Source: a bacterium
Lineage (GTDB): Bacteria; Patescibacteria; Dojkabacteria; SC72
NCBI GenBank assembly: GCA_029553845.1
Contig: JAKPKF010000048.1
Span: 1-10,930 of the forward strand
Direction of reading: 5' to 3'
DNA length: 10,930 bases
Under the pieces are notes generated by a model. The model did no database searches and was not told the origin of the DNA. It saw only the letters and a program-made list of their open reading frames with translations. Shown in pieces: positions 1 through 6,550 of the stretch. The translations under genes and the position numbers were made by a program. Every line of letters starts with the position of its first letter. Position 1 is the stretch's first letter.

Positions 1-285
1 TCCGAAAACATGGTACTTGTGCACGATGACTTAGATATTGCTCTTGGAGAATTTAAAATACAGGTTGGAAAATCTCCAAATGGTCATAACGGAGTTAAAA
101 GTGTAGAAGACAGACTCGGGACAAACAACTTTAAAAGGGTGAGAATAGGGGTAGAGAATAGGCAAGAAAAAAGTATTAAAGGAGAGGATTATGTGCTAAT
201 GAAATTCTCAAAAGAAGAGGAAGTAATCCTTGATGAAACTATACAGAAAGCTATACAAGCAATACTTCTAGACATTATTTGGTAA
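1..285 (+). CDS. pth: Peptidyl-tRNA hydrolase, C-terminal part (5' end outside window)
   Basis: Pth hydrolyses the ester bond of peptidyl-tRNAs that drop off ribosomes, recycling tRNA in the cytoplasm. The frame is open from base 1 (Ser-Glu-Asn before the first internal Met), so the gene enters from outside and the ATG at 10 is not the true start. About 94 residues remain; complete Pth proteins have roughly 190. The visible part starts at the conserved VHDDLD segment, whose Asp matches the catalytic Asp93 region of E. coli Pth, and contains the NGHNGVKS loop with the conserved His-Asn pair that contacts substrate, followed by FKRVRIGVE, typical of the family (usually F.RLRIG). It ends in TAA at 283-285, 11 bases inside the convergent minus-strand gene, leaving no room for a separate terminator. 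Identification is firm; only the N-terminal half is unseen. Confidence 0.95.
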   Translation, partial: SENMVLVHDDLDIALGEFKIQVGKSPNGHNGVKSVEDRLGTNNFKRVRIGVENRQEKSIKGEDYVLMKFSKEEEVILDETIQKAIQAILLDIIW

Positions 286-1477
286 CTTTTACACTTGTAT
301 ATTTACTCTCAAACAATTCTTGCAGTGTATGCGTTTTTAACTGCCTGTCTTGTGGTAGAACAACCCCAACACTATCTTCATCTACAACCAAAGCAATATT
401 CACAACTTTGTCGCTCTCGTCTAAGAGAAATATTACGGTTCCAATATTAAGAACACTCTCCTGAGTTAAATCTAACTCCTTTAATAGGGCATTTGCGTTA
501 AAATAACCGTACAGGAGTTCAGGATACTCTAATTTAGTCCAGTACTCTCTTTCTTTCTCAGTATTTCTTAAAACTCCCTCAATTGGAGAGGAAATATTAA
601 AATATGCCTGAGAAAGTAGCCTGTAAGAATTAAAACCACCAAACATATATTGTATAGAACCAGTATCAAAGGAGGCCAATTTCCCACTCTCAGAAATATC
701 TTTAACTTCCTTTGTTAATTTCTTAAGATCGATATCGACAATATTATCTATCCCATCATTATCTATATCCATATCCTTTTTGTCGTTTAACCCGTCCATA
801 TCTACATCGTAGTTTGCTTTACCATTATTGTCGTACATATAACTCTTGTTGTAGGTTTGAGTACTGAAAAAAACTGTTACAAAAAGAAATACTGCAGAAG
901 CAGAGACGAAAAAATATTTAAGAACATCAAAGAAAATATTCTTTAGAAAAAATTTCTTGTAAATATGTATGAAGAAAAGTGAACAGAGAACCAATTCTAT
1001 GGCGAAATCTGGGAGTAGGAAGTACTGTTGGAAGAGATTTGGAATCATGAAAGAGGACAGTATAGTAAACTTAAAAGTTGAGATTGGGTATAACAACATG
1101 ATTCCTCCAACTAAGGTATCTGCAAGGAAATGTATCATTGTAGCTATGAGGAAGGTATTTAGAATGACATCCATTAAATCATGATGAAGTACAGCCGAAG
1201 TTTTCTTGTTAACTATTCTGTCAAATATATATACATTGAGCTTTAGTAGTAACCATAATCCGAGATAGAAAAGAGGTGCGTGGGTAAAGTAGTTGTGATG
1301 GGAAAACTGTGGGATGGAAAACATTGGAAGTATGAGCAAATCAATATCTGGAAGAATACCAAAAAATATTGCCAAGATACTAACTAGTAATTGTTCATGG
1401 AATTTTAAATGAGAAATCTTTTTTTTCTGAATAATCTCATTTGCAAGGTACGATATTGGGCCGTGTGCTAAGAACAT
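275..1477 (-). CDS. YdjM-like membrane metal-hydrolase-like protein with calcium-type linker and degenerate NlpC/P60-like C-terminus
   Basis: This 400-residue protein has three parts. Residues 1-175 resemble the YdjM/DUF457 family of membrane-bound putative metal-dependent hydrolases: His5 in FLAHGP, PDID at 43-46, HHNYFTH at 60-66 and HFLAD at 116-120, set among hydrophobic segments (about 30-50, 68-84, 105-130, 155-175). Another membrane segment follows at about 185-206. Residues 222-250 carry DVDMDG and DMDIDNDG, acidic repeats like thrombospondin type 3 or dockerin calcium loops. Residues 270-400 look like an NlpC/P60 fold: YMFGGFNS aligns with the usual Y.wGG..fDCSG, NIGTVIFL with pGDvIFf, and VVNIALVVDED with HvGIYvGng. 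The catalytic Cys would be Ser284 and the His Asn360, so this part is probably inactive. The substrate is unknown. The gene is transcribed alone, with no clear ribosome binding site before the ATG. The YdjM part is fairly sure; the C-terminal assignment is by eye. Confidence 0.75.
   Translation of the reverse strand: MFLAHGPISYLANEIIQKKKISHLKFHEQLLVSILAIFFGILPDIDLLILPMFSIPQFSHHNYFTHAPLFYLGLWLLLKLNVYIFDRIVNKKTSAVLHHDLMDVILNTFLIATMIHFLADTLVGGIMLLYPISTFKFTILSSFMIPNLFQQYFLLPDFAIELVLCSLFFIHIYKKFFLKNIFFDVLKYFFVSASAVFLFVTVFFSTQTYNKSYMYDNNGKANYDVDMDGLNDKKDMDIDNDGIDNIVDIDLKKLTKEVKDISESGKLASFDTGSIQYMFGGFNSYRLLSQAYFNISSPIEGVLRNTEKEREYWTKLEYPELLYGYFNANALLKELDLTQESVLNIGTVIFLLDESDKVVNIALVVDEDSVGVVLPQDRQLKTHTLQELFESKYTSVKVTK
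728..814 (-). other. DxDxDG calcium-loop-like acidic repeats (TSP3-type linker)
   Basis: Within the 400-residue membrane protein, residues 222-250 hold closely spaced acidic motifs DVDMDG, DMDIDNDG and DIVD-like endings. Their spacing is that of thrombospondin type 3 / dockerin-like calcium-binding loops, which usually form rigid extracellular spacers. The segment directly follows the last membrane helix, so it is inferred to lie outside the membrane and to join it to the C-terminal globular part. Confidence 0.6.
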
Positions 1478-1506
1478 ATATCTTTAATATTCATATTATC
1501 TTTTCA

Positions 1507-1534
1507 ATTATACATATTCTTGTTTGATTGATAA
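1507..1534 (-). promoter_or_regulatory. Predicted promoter of the minus-strand membrane protein gene
   Basis: On the minus strand a perfect TATAAT lies at 1507-1512 and a TTATCA (4 of 6 matches to TTGACA) at 1529-1534, separated by 16 bases. Transcription would begin near 1500, giving a leader of about 20 bases before the ATG at 1477. The -35 box overlaps the start codon of mfd on the other strand. This is a consensus match only. Confidence 0.5.
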
Positions 1535-3924
1535 AATATGGCGTGGAAAATATTACAAAAGGGTTAAGTAAAAACTTAGAAGAGATAAAGGAAGAGGTTT
1601 TAAGGACTAAAAAAGTGTCTGGTATAGAACCATACCTTTTGGAATTCTCTGCAGAACTTCTCGGGAATATATTAAATAAAAAAGTTTTTCTTCGAGATAG
1701 TGGGGATAATCTGCAAAAGAGACTCTTCACAATTAAAAAAGGAGACATATTTAATATCTCTAATCTTCTTGATTTGGGATATACCCGTGTAGAGAGAGTT
1801 TGGTGTGAGGGAGAGATATCTATTCTTGGAGATGTTGTTGTTGTATGGCCATTTAGTACAAATAATGTTCTGCGAATTAGTCTCTTGGGAGAAAAGATTG
1901 AAGAGATGGCAGTAGTAGATTCTCAAACGAGAAAAAAGATTAAAGATGTAAATGAAAGAGTATTTGTCTCTGAAGGCTCAAAGATATATCTAGGAAATGA
2001 AGATGCTAGCGATGAGGAGATTATAGATATTGTCCCAAGAGTAAGTGAGGAAGAGTATGTAGATTTAGAATTGCGAAGTATTCCTGGTATTGAAAATTTT
2101 TCCAATCCTAAGGCATTAAAAGAGATTCTTAAAAATTTCAGAAGTAGGAAATTTAAAATATGGTATATCACAGATAAGAGAGAAAGAATTGAGAAATTAG
2201 TTCAAAAGGATATTCTTGAGATGATAGATCAAGTGTTTACCGAACAAAGGAAGATCTCCACCAGAGGTTTTGTATCTCAAAGAAACGAGGTAGTAGTACT
2301 GACAGATTTGGAAGTACTTGGAGAGATAGATCTTTCTAATTTTGAGAAAGTAAACAAAGGTTTAGATCCAAATAGTATAGAAATATTGAAAAAAGTTACT
2401 CCTGGGGAATATCTTGTCCATGAGGATCATGGGATTGGGAAATTTGTAGGAGTTGTTGAAAGAGAGAAAGGCTTTTACATTGAAATATCTTACGCAGGGG
2501 AGGATAAATTGTATGTACCTCTTAGTGCATCAGAGAAATTAACAAAATATATTGGAGCTGGAAAAGGCAAACCTATTCTTACAGGTCTAAACAGTGGGAG
2601 CTGGAAGAGAATTTCTCAAAAAGCATCTGAGAGAGCAGAAGAAATAGCCAAAGAGCTTCTCATGTTGTATGCAATGAGGGAAACTGCACAGTCTGTATTT
2701 ACTCTCGAGGATGAAGATAGGGAAAGCTTTAAAACTTTCGTTGAGCAGTTTGAATACACAGATACAGATGACCAGATACTAGCAACTGAACAGATTGAAC
2801 AAGATTTCAAAAGGGGAAGACCTATGGACAGACTGCTTGTAGGGGATGTCGGTTTTGGAAAGACAGAGATAGCTATGAGGGCAATGTTTCCGGTAGTAAA
2901 CAGTGGGTTTCAGGTAGCATTTCTTGCACCTACAACAATTCTTGTACAACAACACTTAACGGTTCTAAGGGAGAGATTTAAGAATTATCCATTTAATATT
3001 CAGAGCCTTTCTAGGTTTTCAACAGAAGCAGACAAAAAGAGAGTTTTGCATGGATTAAAAAATGGTGTAGTAGACATAGTAGTTGGTACACATTCTCTCC
3101 TTTCGGATGATGTTCAATTTAAAAACCTAGGACTTCTTGTAGTGGATGAAGAGCAGAAATTTGGTGTTAAACAGAAAGAAAAAATTAAAGGGATGAGAAT
3201 CAACAGTAATGTACTCTCTTTAACCGCAACCCCAATTCCAAGAACTCTTAATATGGCTCTTATGGGTGTGCGAGATATCTCTGTCTTGGCAGTACCTCCA
3301 AGTGGAAGAAAGGATATTGTGAACAGTTTTGAACATTTTAATTGGGATAGTATTGTTAATGCAATCCAAAAGGAAATGGACAGAGGAGGTCAGGTATATT
3401 TCTTGCACAACAGGATAGGCAATATTCTTTCGATTCAAAAGAAGTTACAAGAACTGTTCCCAAAAGCAGTGGTAGATGTGGTACACGGACAAATGGGAAG
3501 TAAATATCTTTCTTCAAGAATGTCGGATTTTGTATCTAAAAAAACAGATATTCTTCTGTGTACTACGATTATTGAAAATGGTTTGGACATACCAAATGCA
3601 AACACTCTTATAGTTGATGATGCCTCAAAATTAGGACTTTCGCAAATGTACCAAATCAGAGGAAGAGTAGGAAGATCCCTTGAGCAGGCATATGCATATT
3701 TCTTCTTTGATACCTTAAGTGAGAACGCTATCTTAAGGCTTGATGCTCTGCGGGATTCTCAAAGTTTAGGCTCAGGATTCTTACTTTCAAACAGAGATTT
3801 GGAAATTAGAGGAGCAGGAGATATTCTGGGAAAGAATCAATCAGGAACTATCAACTCAGTTGGGTACGGTTTGTATACACAAATGCTTTCAGGGGCAATT
3901 GAAAAAATAAAAGCAAGGGGGTAG
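1528..3924 (+). CDS. mfd: Transcription-repair coupling factor Mfd, shortened form
   Basis: Mfd is a DNA translocase that pushes or removes stalled RNA polymerase and recruits UvrA for nucleotide excision repair. Here it has 798 residues against 1148 in E. coli. By eye: D2 (UvrA-binding, about 70-150), D3 (about 185-265), RNA polymerase-interacting domain (about 290-345, PGEYLVHEDHGIGKF), and helicase lobes with Walker A GDVGFGKT at 439-446, DEEQ at 540-543, TATP at 566-569 and QIRGRVGRS at 709-717, then the RGAGDILG region at 761-768. The first half of D1a, nearly all of D1b and the C-terminal D7 are missing. E. coli R165 aligns with Leu100 and F185 with Leu120, while R181 is kept as Arg116. 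The start must be non-ATG: an in-frame TGA at 1525-1527 precedes TTG 1528, the next option is GTG 1543, and the first internal Met is about residue 127. No Shine-Dalgarno is visible. RecG is excluded by the RNA polymerase-interacting domain. Confidence 0.95.
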   Translation: MIKYGVENITKGLSKNLEEIKEEVLRTKKVSGIEPYLLEFSAELLGNILNKKVFLRDSGDNLQKRLFTIKKGDIFNISNLLDLGYTRVERVWCEGEISILGDVVVVWPFSTNNVLRISLLGEKIEEMAVVDSQTRKKIKDVNERVFVSEGSKIYLGNEDASDEEIIDIVPRVSEEEYVDLELRSIPGIENFSNPKALKEILKNFRSRKFKIWYITDKRERIEKLVQKDILEMIDQVFTEQRKISTRGFVSQRNEVVVLTDLEVLGEIDLSNFEKVNKGLDPNSIEILKKVTPGEYLVHEDHGIGKFVGVVEREKGFYIEISYAGEDKLYVPLSASEKLTKYIGAGKGKPILTGLNSGSWKRISQKASERAEEIAKELLMLYAMRETAQSVFTLEDEDRESFKTFVEQFEYTDTDDQILATEQIEQDFKRGRPMDRLLVGDVGFGKTEIAMRAMFPVVNSGFQVAFLAPTTILVQQHLTVLRERFKNYPFNIQSLSRFSTEADKKRVLHGLKNGVVDIVVGTHSLLSDDVQFKNLGLLVVDEEQKFGVKQKEKIKGMRINSNVLSLTATPIPRTLNMALMGVRDISVLAVPPSGRKDIVNSFEHFNWDSIVNAIQKEMDRGGQVYFLHNRIGNILSIQKKLQELFPKAVVDVVHGQMGSKYLSSRMSDFVSKKTDILLCTTIIENGLDIPNANTLIVDDASKLGLSQMYQIRGRVGRSLEQAYAYFFFDTLSENAILRLDALRDSQSLGSGFLLSNRDLEIRGAGDILGKNQSGTINSVGYGLYTQMLSGAIEKIKARG

Positions 3925-3971
3925 GAGATAATCCTTTCGTAGTGAGCCTTCTTTGAGCAAATATTTTTCAC

Positions 3972-4001
3972 TTGTGTACCTATATATATTTACTCTAGTA
4001 T
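3972..4001 (+). promoter_or_regulatory. Predicted promoter of dnaX, possibly giving a leaderless mRNA
   Basis: In the 82-base gap after mfd, TTGTGT at 3972-3977 and TAGTAT at 3996-4001 are spaced by 18 bases. Each matches the sigma-70 consensus at four positions. Initiation 6-7 bases downstream would fall on the ATG at 4007. The gap is very AT-rich (a TATATATATT run at 3981-3990), so chance matches are likely and the exact boxes are uncertain. Confidence 0.4.
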
Positions 4002-4006
4002 ATACC

Positions 4007-5572
4007 ATGTCTTCAGTCCTTTACCGAAAATACCGTGCCCAAGATTTTGACCAGCTCATAGGGCAGGGACATATTACTAAATTGCTTAAAAATGCAGTTA
4101 AAACAAACCAGATATCTCAAGCATACCTTTTTGTTGGCTCTCGTGGTACTGGAAAGACCAGTGCTGCAAGAATACTCGCAAAAGCAGTAAATTGTCTCCA
4201 TCCAAAAGAAGATGGAAATCCCTGTAATGAGTGTGAGGTATGTGTTGGTATAACTACAGGTAGATTGATGGATTTAATAGAGATAGATGCAGCATCAAAC
4301 AGAGGTATTGACCAGATTAGAGAATTAAAAGAGAAGATAGAGTATTCACCAACAGACAGTAAGTACAAGGTTTATGTCATAGATGAAGTACATATGCTCA
4401 CCACAGAGGCGTTCAATGCCCTTTTAAAGACTTTAGAGGAGCCTCCTGCCCATGTTATATTTATCCTTGCAACTACAGATGTACACAAGCTTCCTCCTAC
4501 GATTCTTTCGAGATGCCAGAGATATGACTTTAGACTTGGTACAAACGAGGAGATAGAGAAACTTCTAAAGGATGTTGCAGTGAAGGAAGACATAAAGATT
4601 GCAAAAGAAGCAATAGATATACTTGTCCAAAATGCCAAGGGTAGTTACAGAGATGCTCTTTCTCTTCTGGATGTTGTCTACAGTGGAAGAGGAGAGGGAA
4701 TTAAAAATATCTCCGAGAGAGATGTAAGAGATATCCTCGGTCTTCCAGATTTTGACTTGGTAATATCTCTTCTGAAAAACTTAATTGAAGGAAGTGGAAA
4801 GAGATCACTAGAGGTAATTGAAGATTTAGAAAAGAAGGGTGTTAATCTAGCACAATTTACAACTTATGCATTGGAAATATTGCGGAATATACTGGTAGAG
4901 AAGATAAAAGGAAAGGTCTCCAAAGAGTATGCTTTTGCCAAGGATACAGATTTGAAGACTCTTCACAAATTAATTAATCTGTTTCTGGATGCAGAGAACA
5001 AGATTAAATATTCTAGTAACCAAGGGCTAGTATTAGAAATGATAATTCCAGAAATGATTAAGGTAGATAGTGAGGAAATCAAGATTGTAAATATAGATGT
5101 AAAGAATAAGATACAGACAACAGAAGAGCAAAAGGAGACAACGGAAGAATCTGAGGAGGAGGAAGAAGAAGACAATGTTACGGATGAAAGTATCTCTGTG
5201 GAGGATGTAAGAGCAAGGTGGGAAAAATTTGTAAATGAAGTTAAACCTTTTAATGGTCATTTGTATGCATTCCTAGGTGGTGCTAGAGTTATTAGTTTTG
5301 ATGAGAACACTCTTCTTTTGGAAGTTCCGTTTGCTTTCCACAAAGACAGAATAGAGATTCCAAGAAGTAGGGACATAATATCTACAACCTTCCATAAGGT
5401 ATATGGTGTCAACTGCAAGATAGTGTGTAATGTTAATAAGGATGTAAAACCAAAGAGAAAATCTGAAGCAGAATTTGTACTTCGGAATCTGCCCCCTGCT
5501 CCTCCTAAAAAAGAAGCAGCCCGAAGTAGAAATATGAAGAAAGAGGTCGAAGCTATCTTTGAGGGTATGTAG
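4007..5572 (+). CDS. dnaX: DNA polymerase III subunit gamma/tau (clamp loader ATPase)
   Basis: DnaX is the AAA+ ATPase of the clamp loader that opens the beta clamp and places it on primed DNA at the replication fork. The 521-residue product starts with SSVLYRKYRAQDFDQLIGQ, the classic N-terminus. Walker A GSRGTGKT is at 44-51. Zinc-binding cysteines are Cys63, 73, 76 and 79. Walker B VYVIDEVH is at 122-129 (Asp126, Glu127), sensor 1 FILATTD at 152-158, and the SRC arginine-finger motif at 168-170. After the helical oligomerisation domain, an acidic low-complexity linker (about 372-389) leads to a C-terminal domain (about 399-475) of the type that binds polymerase. I chose ATG 4007 because homology begins there; the in-frame TTG at 3953 would add 18 unrelated residues. 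No A-AAA-AAG slippery site in the required frame was seen, so there is no support for a separate gamma form. No Shine-Dalgarno precedes the ATG. Confidence 0.96.
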   Translation: MSSVLYRKYRAQDFDQLIGQGHITKLLKNAVKTNQISQAYLFVGSRGTGKTSAARILAKAVNCLHPKEDGNPCNECEVCVGITTGRLMDLIEIDAASNRGIDQIRELKEKIEYSPTDSKYKVYVIDEVHMLTTEAFNALLKTLEEPPAHVIFILATTDVHKLPPTILSRCQRYDFRLGTNEEIEKLLKDVAVKEDIKIAKEAIDILVQNAKGSYRDALSLLDVVYSGRGEGIKNISERDVRDILGLPDFDLVISLLKNLIEGSGKRSLEVIEDLEKKGVNLAQFTTYALEILRNILVEKIKGKVSKEYAFAKDTDLKTLHKLINLFLDAENKIKYSSNQGLVLEMIIPEMIKVDSEEIKIVNIDVKNKIQTTEEQKETTEESEEEEEEDNVTDESISVEDVRARWEKFVNEVKPFNGHLYAFLGGARVISFDENTLLLEVPFAFHKDRIEIPRSRDIISTTFHKVYGVNCKIVCNVNKDVKPKRKSEAEFVLRNLPPAPPKKEAARSRNMKKEVEAIFEGM

Positions 5573-5594
5573 TGTCTAACTTCCCAAATTGAGG

Positions 5595-5600
5595 TATAAT
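5595..5600 (+). promoter_or_regulatory. Predicted -10 box for the ybaB-recR-cysS-rnhC unit
   Basis: A perfect TATAAT lies in the 62-base gap between dnaX and ybaB, with the ATG 34 bases downstream. The -35 region at optimal spacing (GTGTCT, 5572-5577, overlapping the dnaX stop) is weak, matching at three of six positions. The unit may also be read through from dnaX, since no terminator was found. Confidence 0.45.
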
Positions 5601-5634
5601 ATCAATATATATTTAATATTTTCATTACATTACA

Positions 5635-5925
5635 ATGATAAATCCCGTTGAATTACTTAGAATGCAAAATGAAGCTAAAAAGATGCAAAAGAAACTCCGA
5701 GAGAGAAGAATTACAGGTGAATCCAAGGATGGATTAGTTAAGCTCTATATGAATGCTGCACAAGAATTAGAAGATCTTCGTATAGATGACCAATTACTTT
5801 CACCAGATATGTCAGATGAGCTTAGAAAGTACTTTAAAGATGCATTTAAGGATTACCAGAAGAAGCTTCAGAAGGAGATGGTTGCTGATATGGACTTAAG
5901 TCAATTAAAGAACATGTTAGGATAA
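5635..5925 (+). CDS. ybaB: YbaB/EbfC-family nucleoid-associated protein
   Basis: Members of this family are small dimeric DNA-binding proteins that coat the nucleoid and are linked to recombination and repair. The 96-residue product has the usual form: a long basic N-terminal helix (about 3-25, rich in Lys/Arg/Gln, with MQNEAKKMQKKL), a short central strand region around GLVKLYMNAAQELEDLRID, and a long C-terminal helix (about 58-90) ending near an Asp-Met-Asp motif. Length and position fit: the gene lies between dnaX and recR, an order conserved across many bacteria. It is the first gene of a compact unit; recR starts 1 base after its TAA. No Shine-Dalgarno is seen before the ATG (upstream is ATTACATTACA). 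The sequence is divergent from well-studied members, and the assignment rests on both pattern and context. Confidence 0.88.
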   Translation: MINPVELLRMQNEAKKMQKKLRERRITGESKDGLVKLYMNAAQELEDLRIDDQLLSPDMSDELRKYFKDAFKDYQKKLQKEMVADMDLSQLKNMLG

Positions 5926-5926
5926 T

Positions 5927-6550
5927 ATGTCTGTACTTCCAAAATCCGTAGAACAAGTTATAGATGAGTTCAGTAAACTACCAGGAATTGGTCCTAAGTC
6001 AGCATCAAGAATGGTTTATCATTTTTTAAGATCTCCAAACAAAGATGCTACTAAATTGGCGAAAGCTTTGACTCAGATGGATTTGGAAGTAAAAAATTGT
6101 AGTAAATGTTTTAACGTTTCAGATAAAGATATCTGTGATATCTGTTCCAGTAAGATAAGAAAAACAAACAAACTGTGTGTAGTAGAGGAGCCTTTAGATG
6201 TTGTGGCTTTTGAGAATTCCGCGGTATATGATGGTTTTTACTTTGTTTTAGGTGGAGTTATATCTCCTGCAGATGGTATAGGGGCAGATGAGATTAGATT
6301 TACAGAATTAAAGGATAGGGTGGATGAACTTTTAAAAGAGAATGATACTGTAGAAGTAATCGTAGCAACTAACCCTAATCTAGAGGGAGAGGCTACATCC
6401 AACTATATTTTAGATTTGTTTAAGAATTTACTAAAAGAGGGTAAAATAAAGATATCTAGGTTAGCAATGGGTCTCCCAACAGGTGCTGATTTAGAATATG
6501 CAGATAGATTAACATTAAAGAGAGCGCTGGAAGGAAGGAGAGATATTTGA
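5927..6550 (+). CDS. recR: Recombination mediator protein RecR
   Basis: RecR works with RecO (and RecF) to load RecA on single-stranded DNA at gaps. The 207-residue product is full length, about 200 being usual. In order: helix-hairpin-helix LPGIGPKSASR at 18-28; a four-cysteine zinc motif at Cys58, 61, 70 and 73; a Toprim domain starting at CVVEEPLDVVAFE (84-96) with ATNPNLEGEATS (147-158); and the C-terminal signature LAMGLPTGADLEYAD at 179-193, normally LARG.P.G.DLEYAD. An AGGA at 5919-5922 lies 4 bases before the ATG, inside the end of ybaB, and could serve as a weak ribosome binding site. The stop TGA shares its last base with the A of the cysS ATG (TGATG), which suggests translational coupling. 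The use of TGA as stop also argues against a UGA-glycine code. Confidence 0.97.
   Translation: MSVLPKSVEQVIDEFSKLPGIGPKSASRMVYHFLRSPNKDATKLAKALTQMDLEVKNCSKCFNVSDKDICDICSSKIRKTNKLCVVEEPLDVVAFENSAVYDGFYFVLGGVISPADGIGADEIRFTELKDRVDELLKENDTVEVIVATNPNLEGEATSNYILDLFKNLLKEGKIKISRLAMGLPTGADLEYADRLTLKRALEGRRDI
6535..6540 (+). promoter_or_regulatory. Shine-Dalgarno site of cysS
   Basis: AAGGAG lies 9 bases before ATG 6550, within the end of recR. It is the only strong ribosome binding site in the window. It supports ATG 6550 over the overlapping TTG at 6547 as the cysS start. Confidence 0.75.

Noticed and set aside
1528..3924. Reading the 798-residue helicase as RecG
   Set aside because: It has the Mfd-type RNA polymerase-interacting domain (VHEDHGIGKF) and Mfd-specific blocks such as GDVGFGKTE and GTHSLLSDDVQFKNLGLLVVDEE, and lacks the RecG wedge domain.
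3923..3935. Small hairpin AGGA-GATAA-TCCT just after the mfd stop as a terminator
   Set aside because: The stem is only 4 base pairs, does not extend, and is not followed by a T-run beyond three bases.
3953..4006. Longer dnaX reading frame starting at TTG 3953
   Set aside because: The extra 18 residues match nothing in DnaX, there is no ribosome binding site, and the conserved N-terminus begins exactly at ATG 4007.
5502..5516. Run of six A (CCT AAA AAA GAA) near the end of dnaX as a programmed frameshift site
   Set aside because: The frame does not fit an A-AAA-AAG slippery heptamer, no downstream hairpin was found, and it is only about 20 codons from the stop, so it could not make a gamma-like product.
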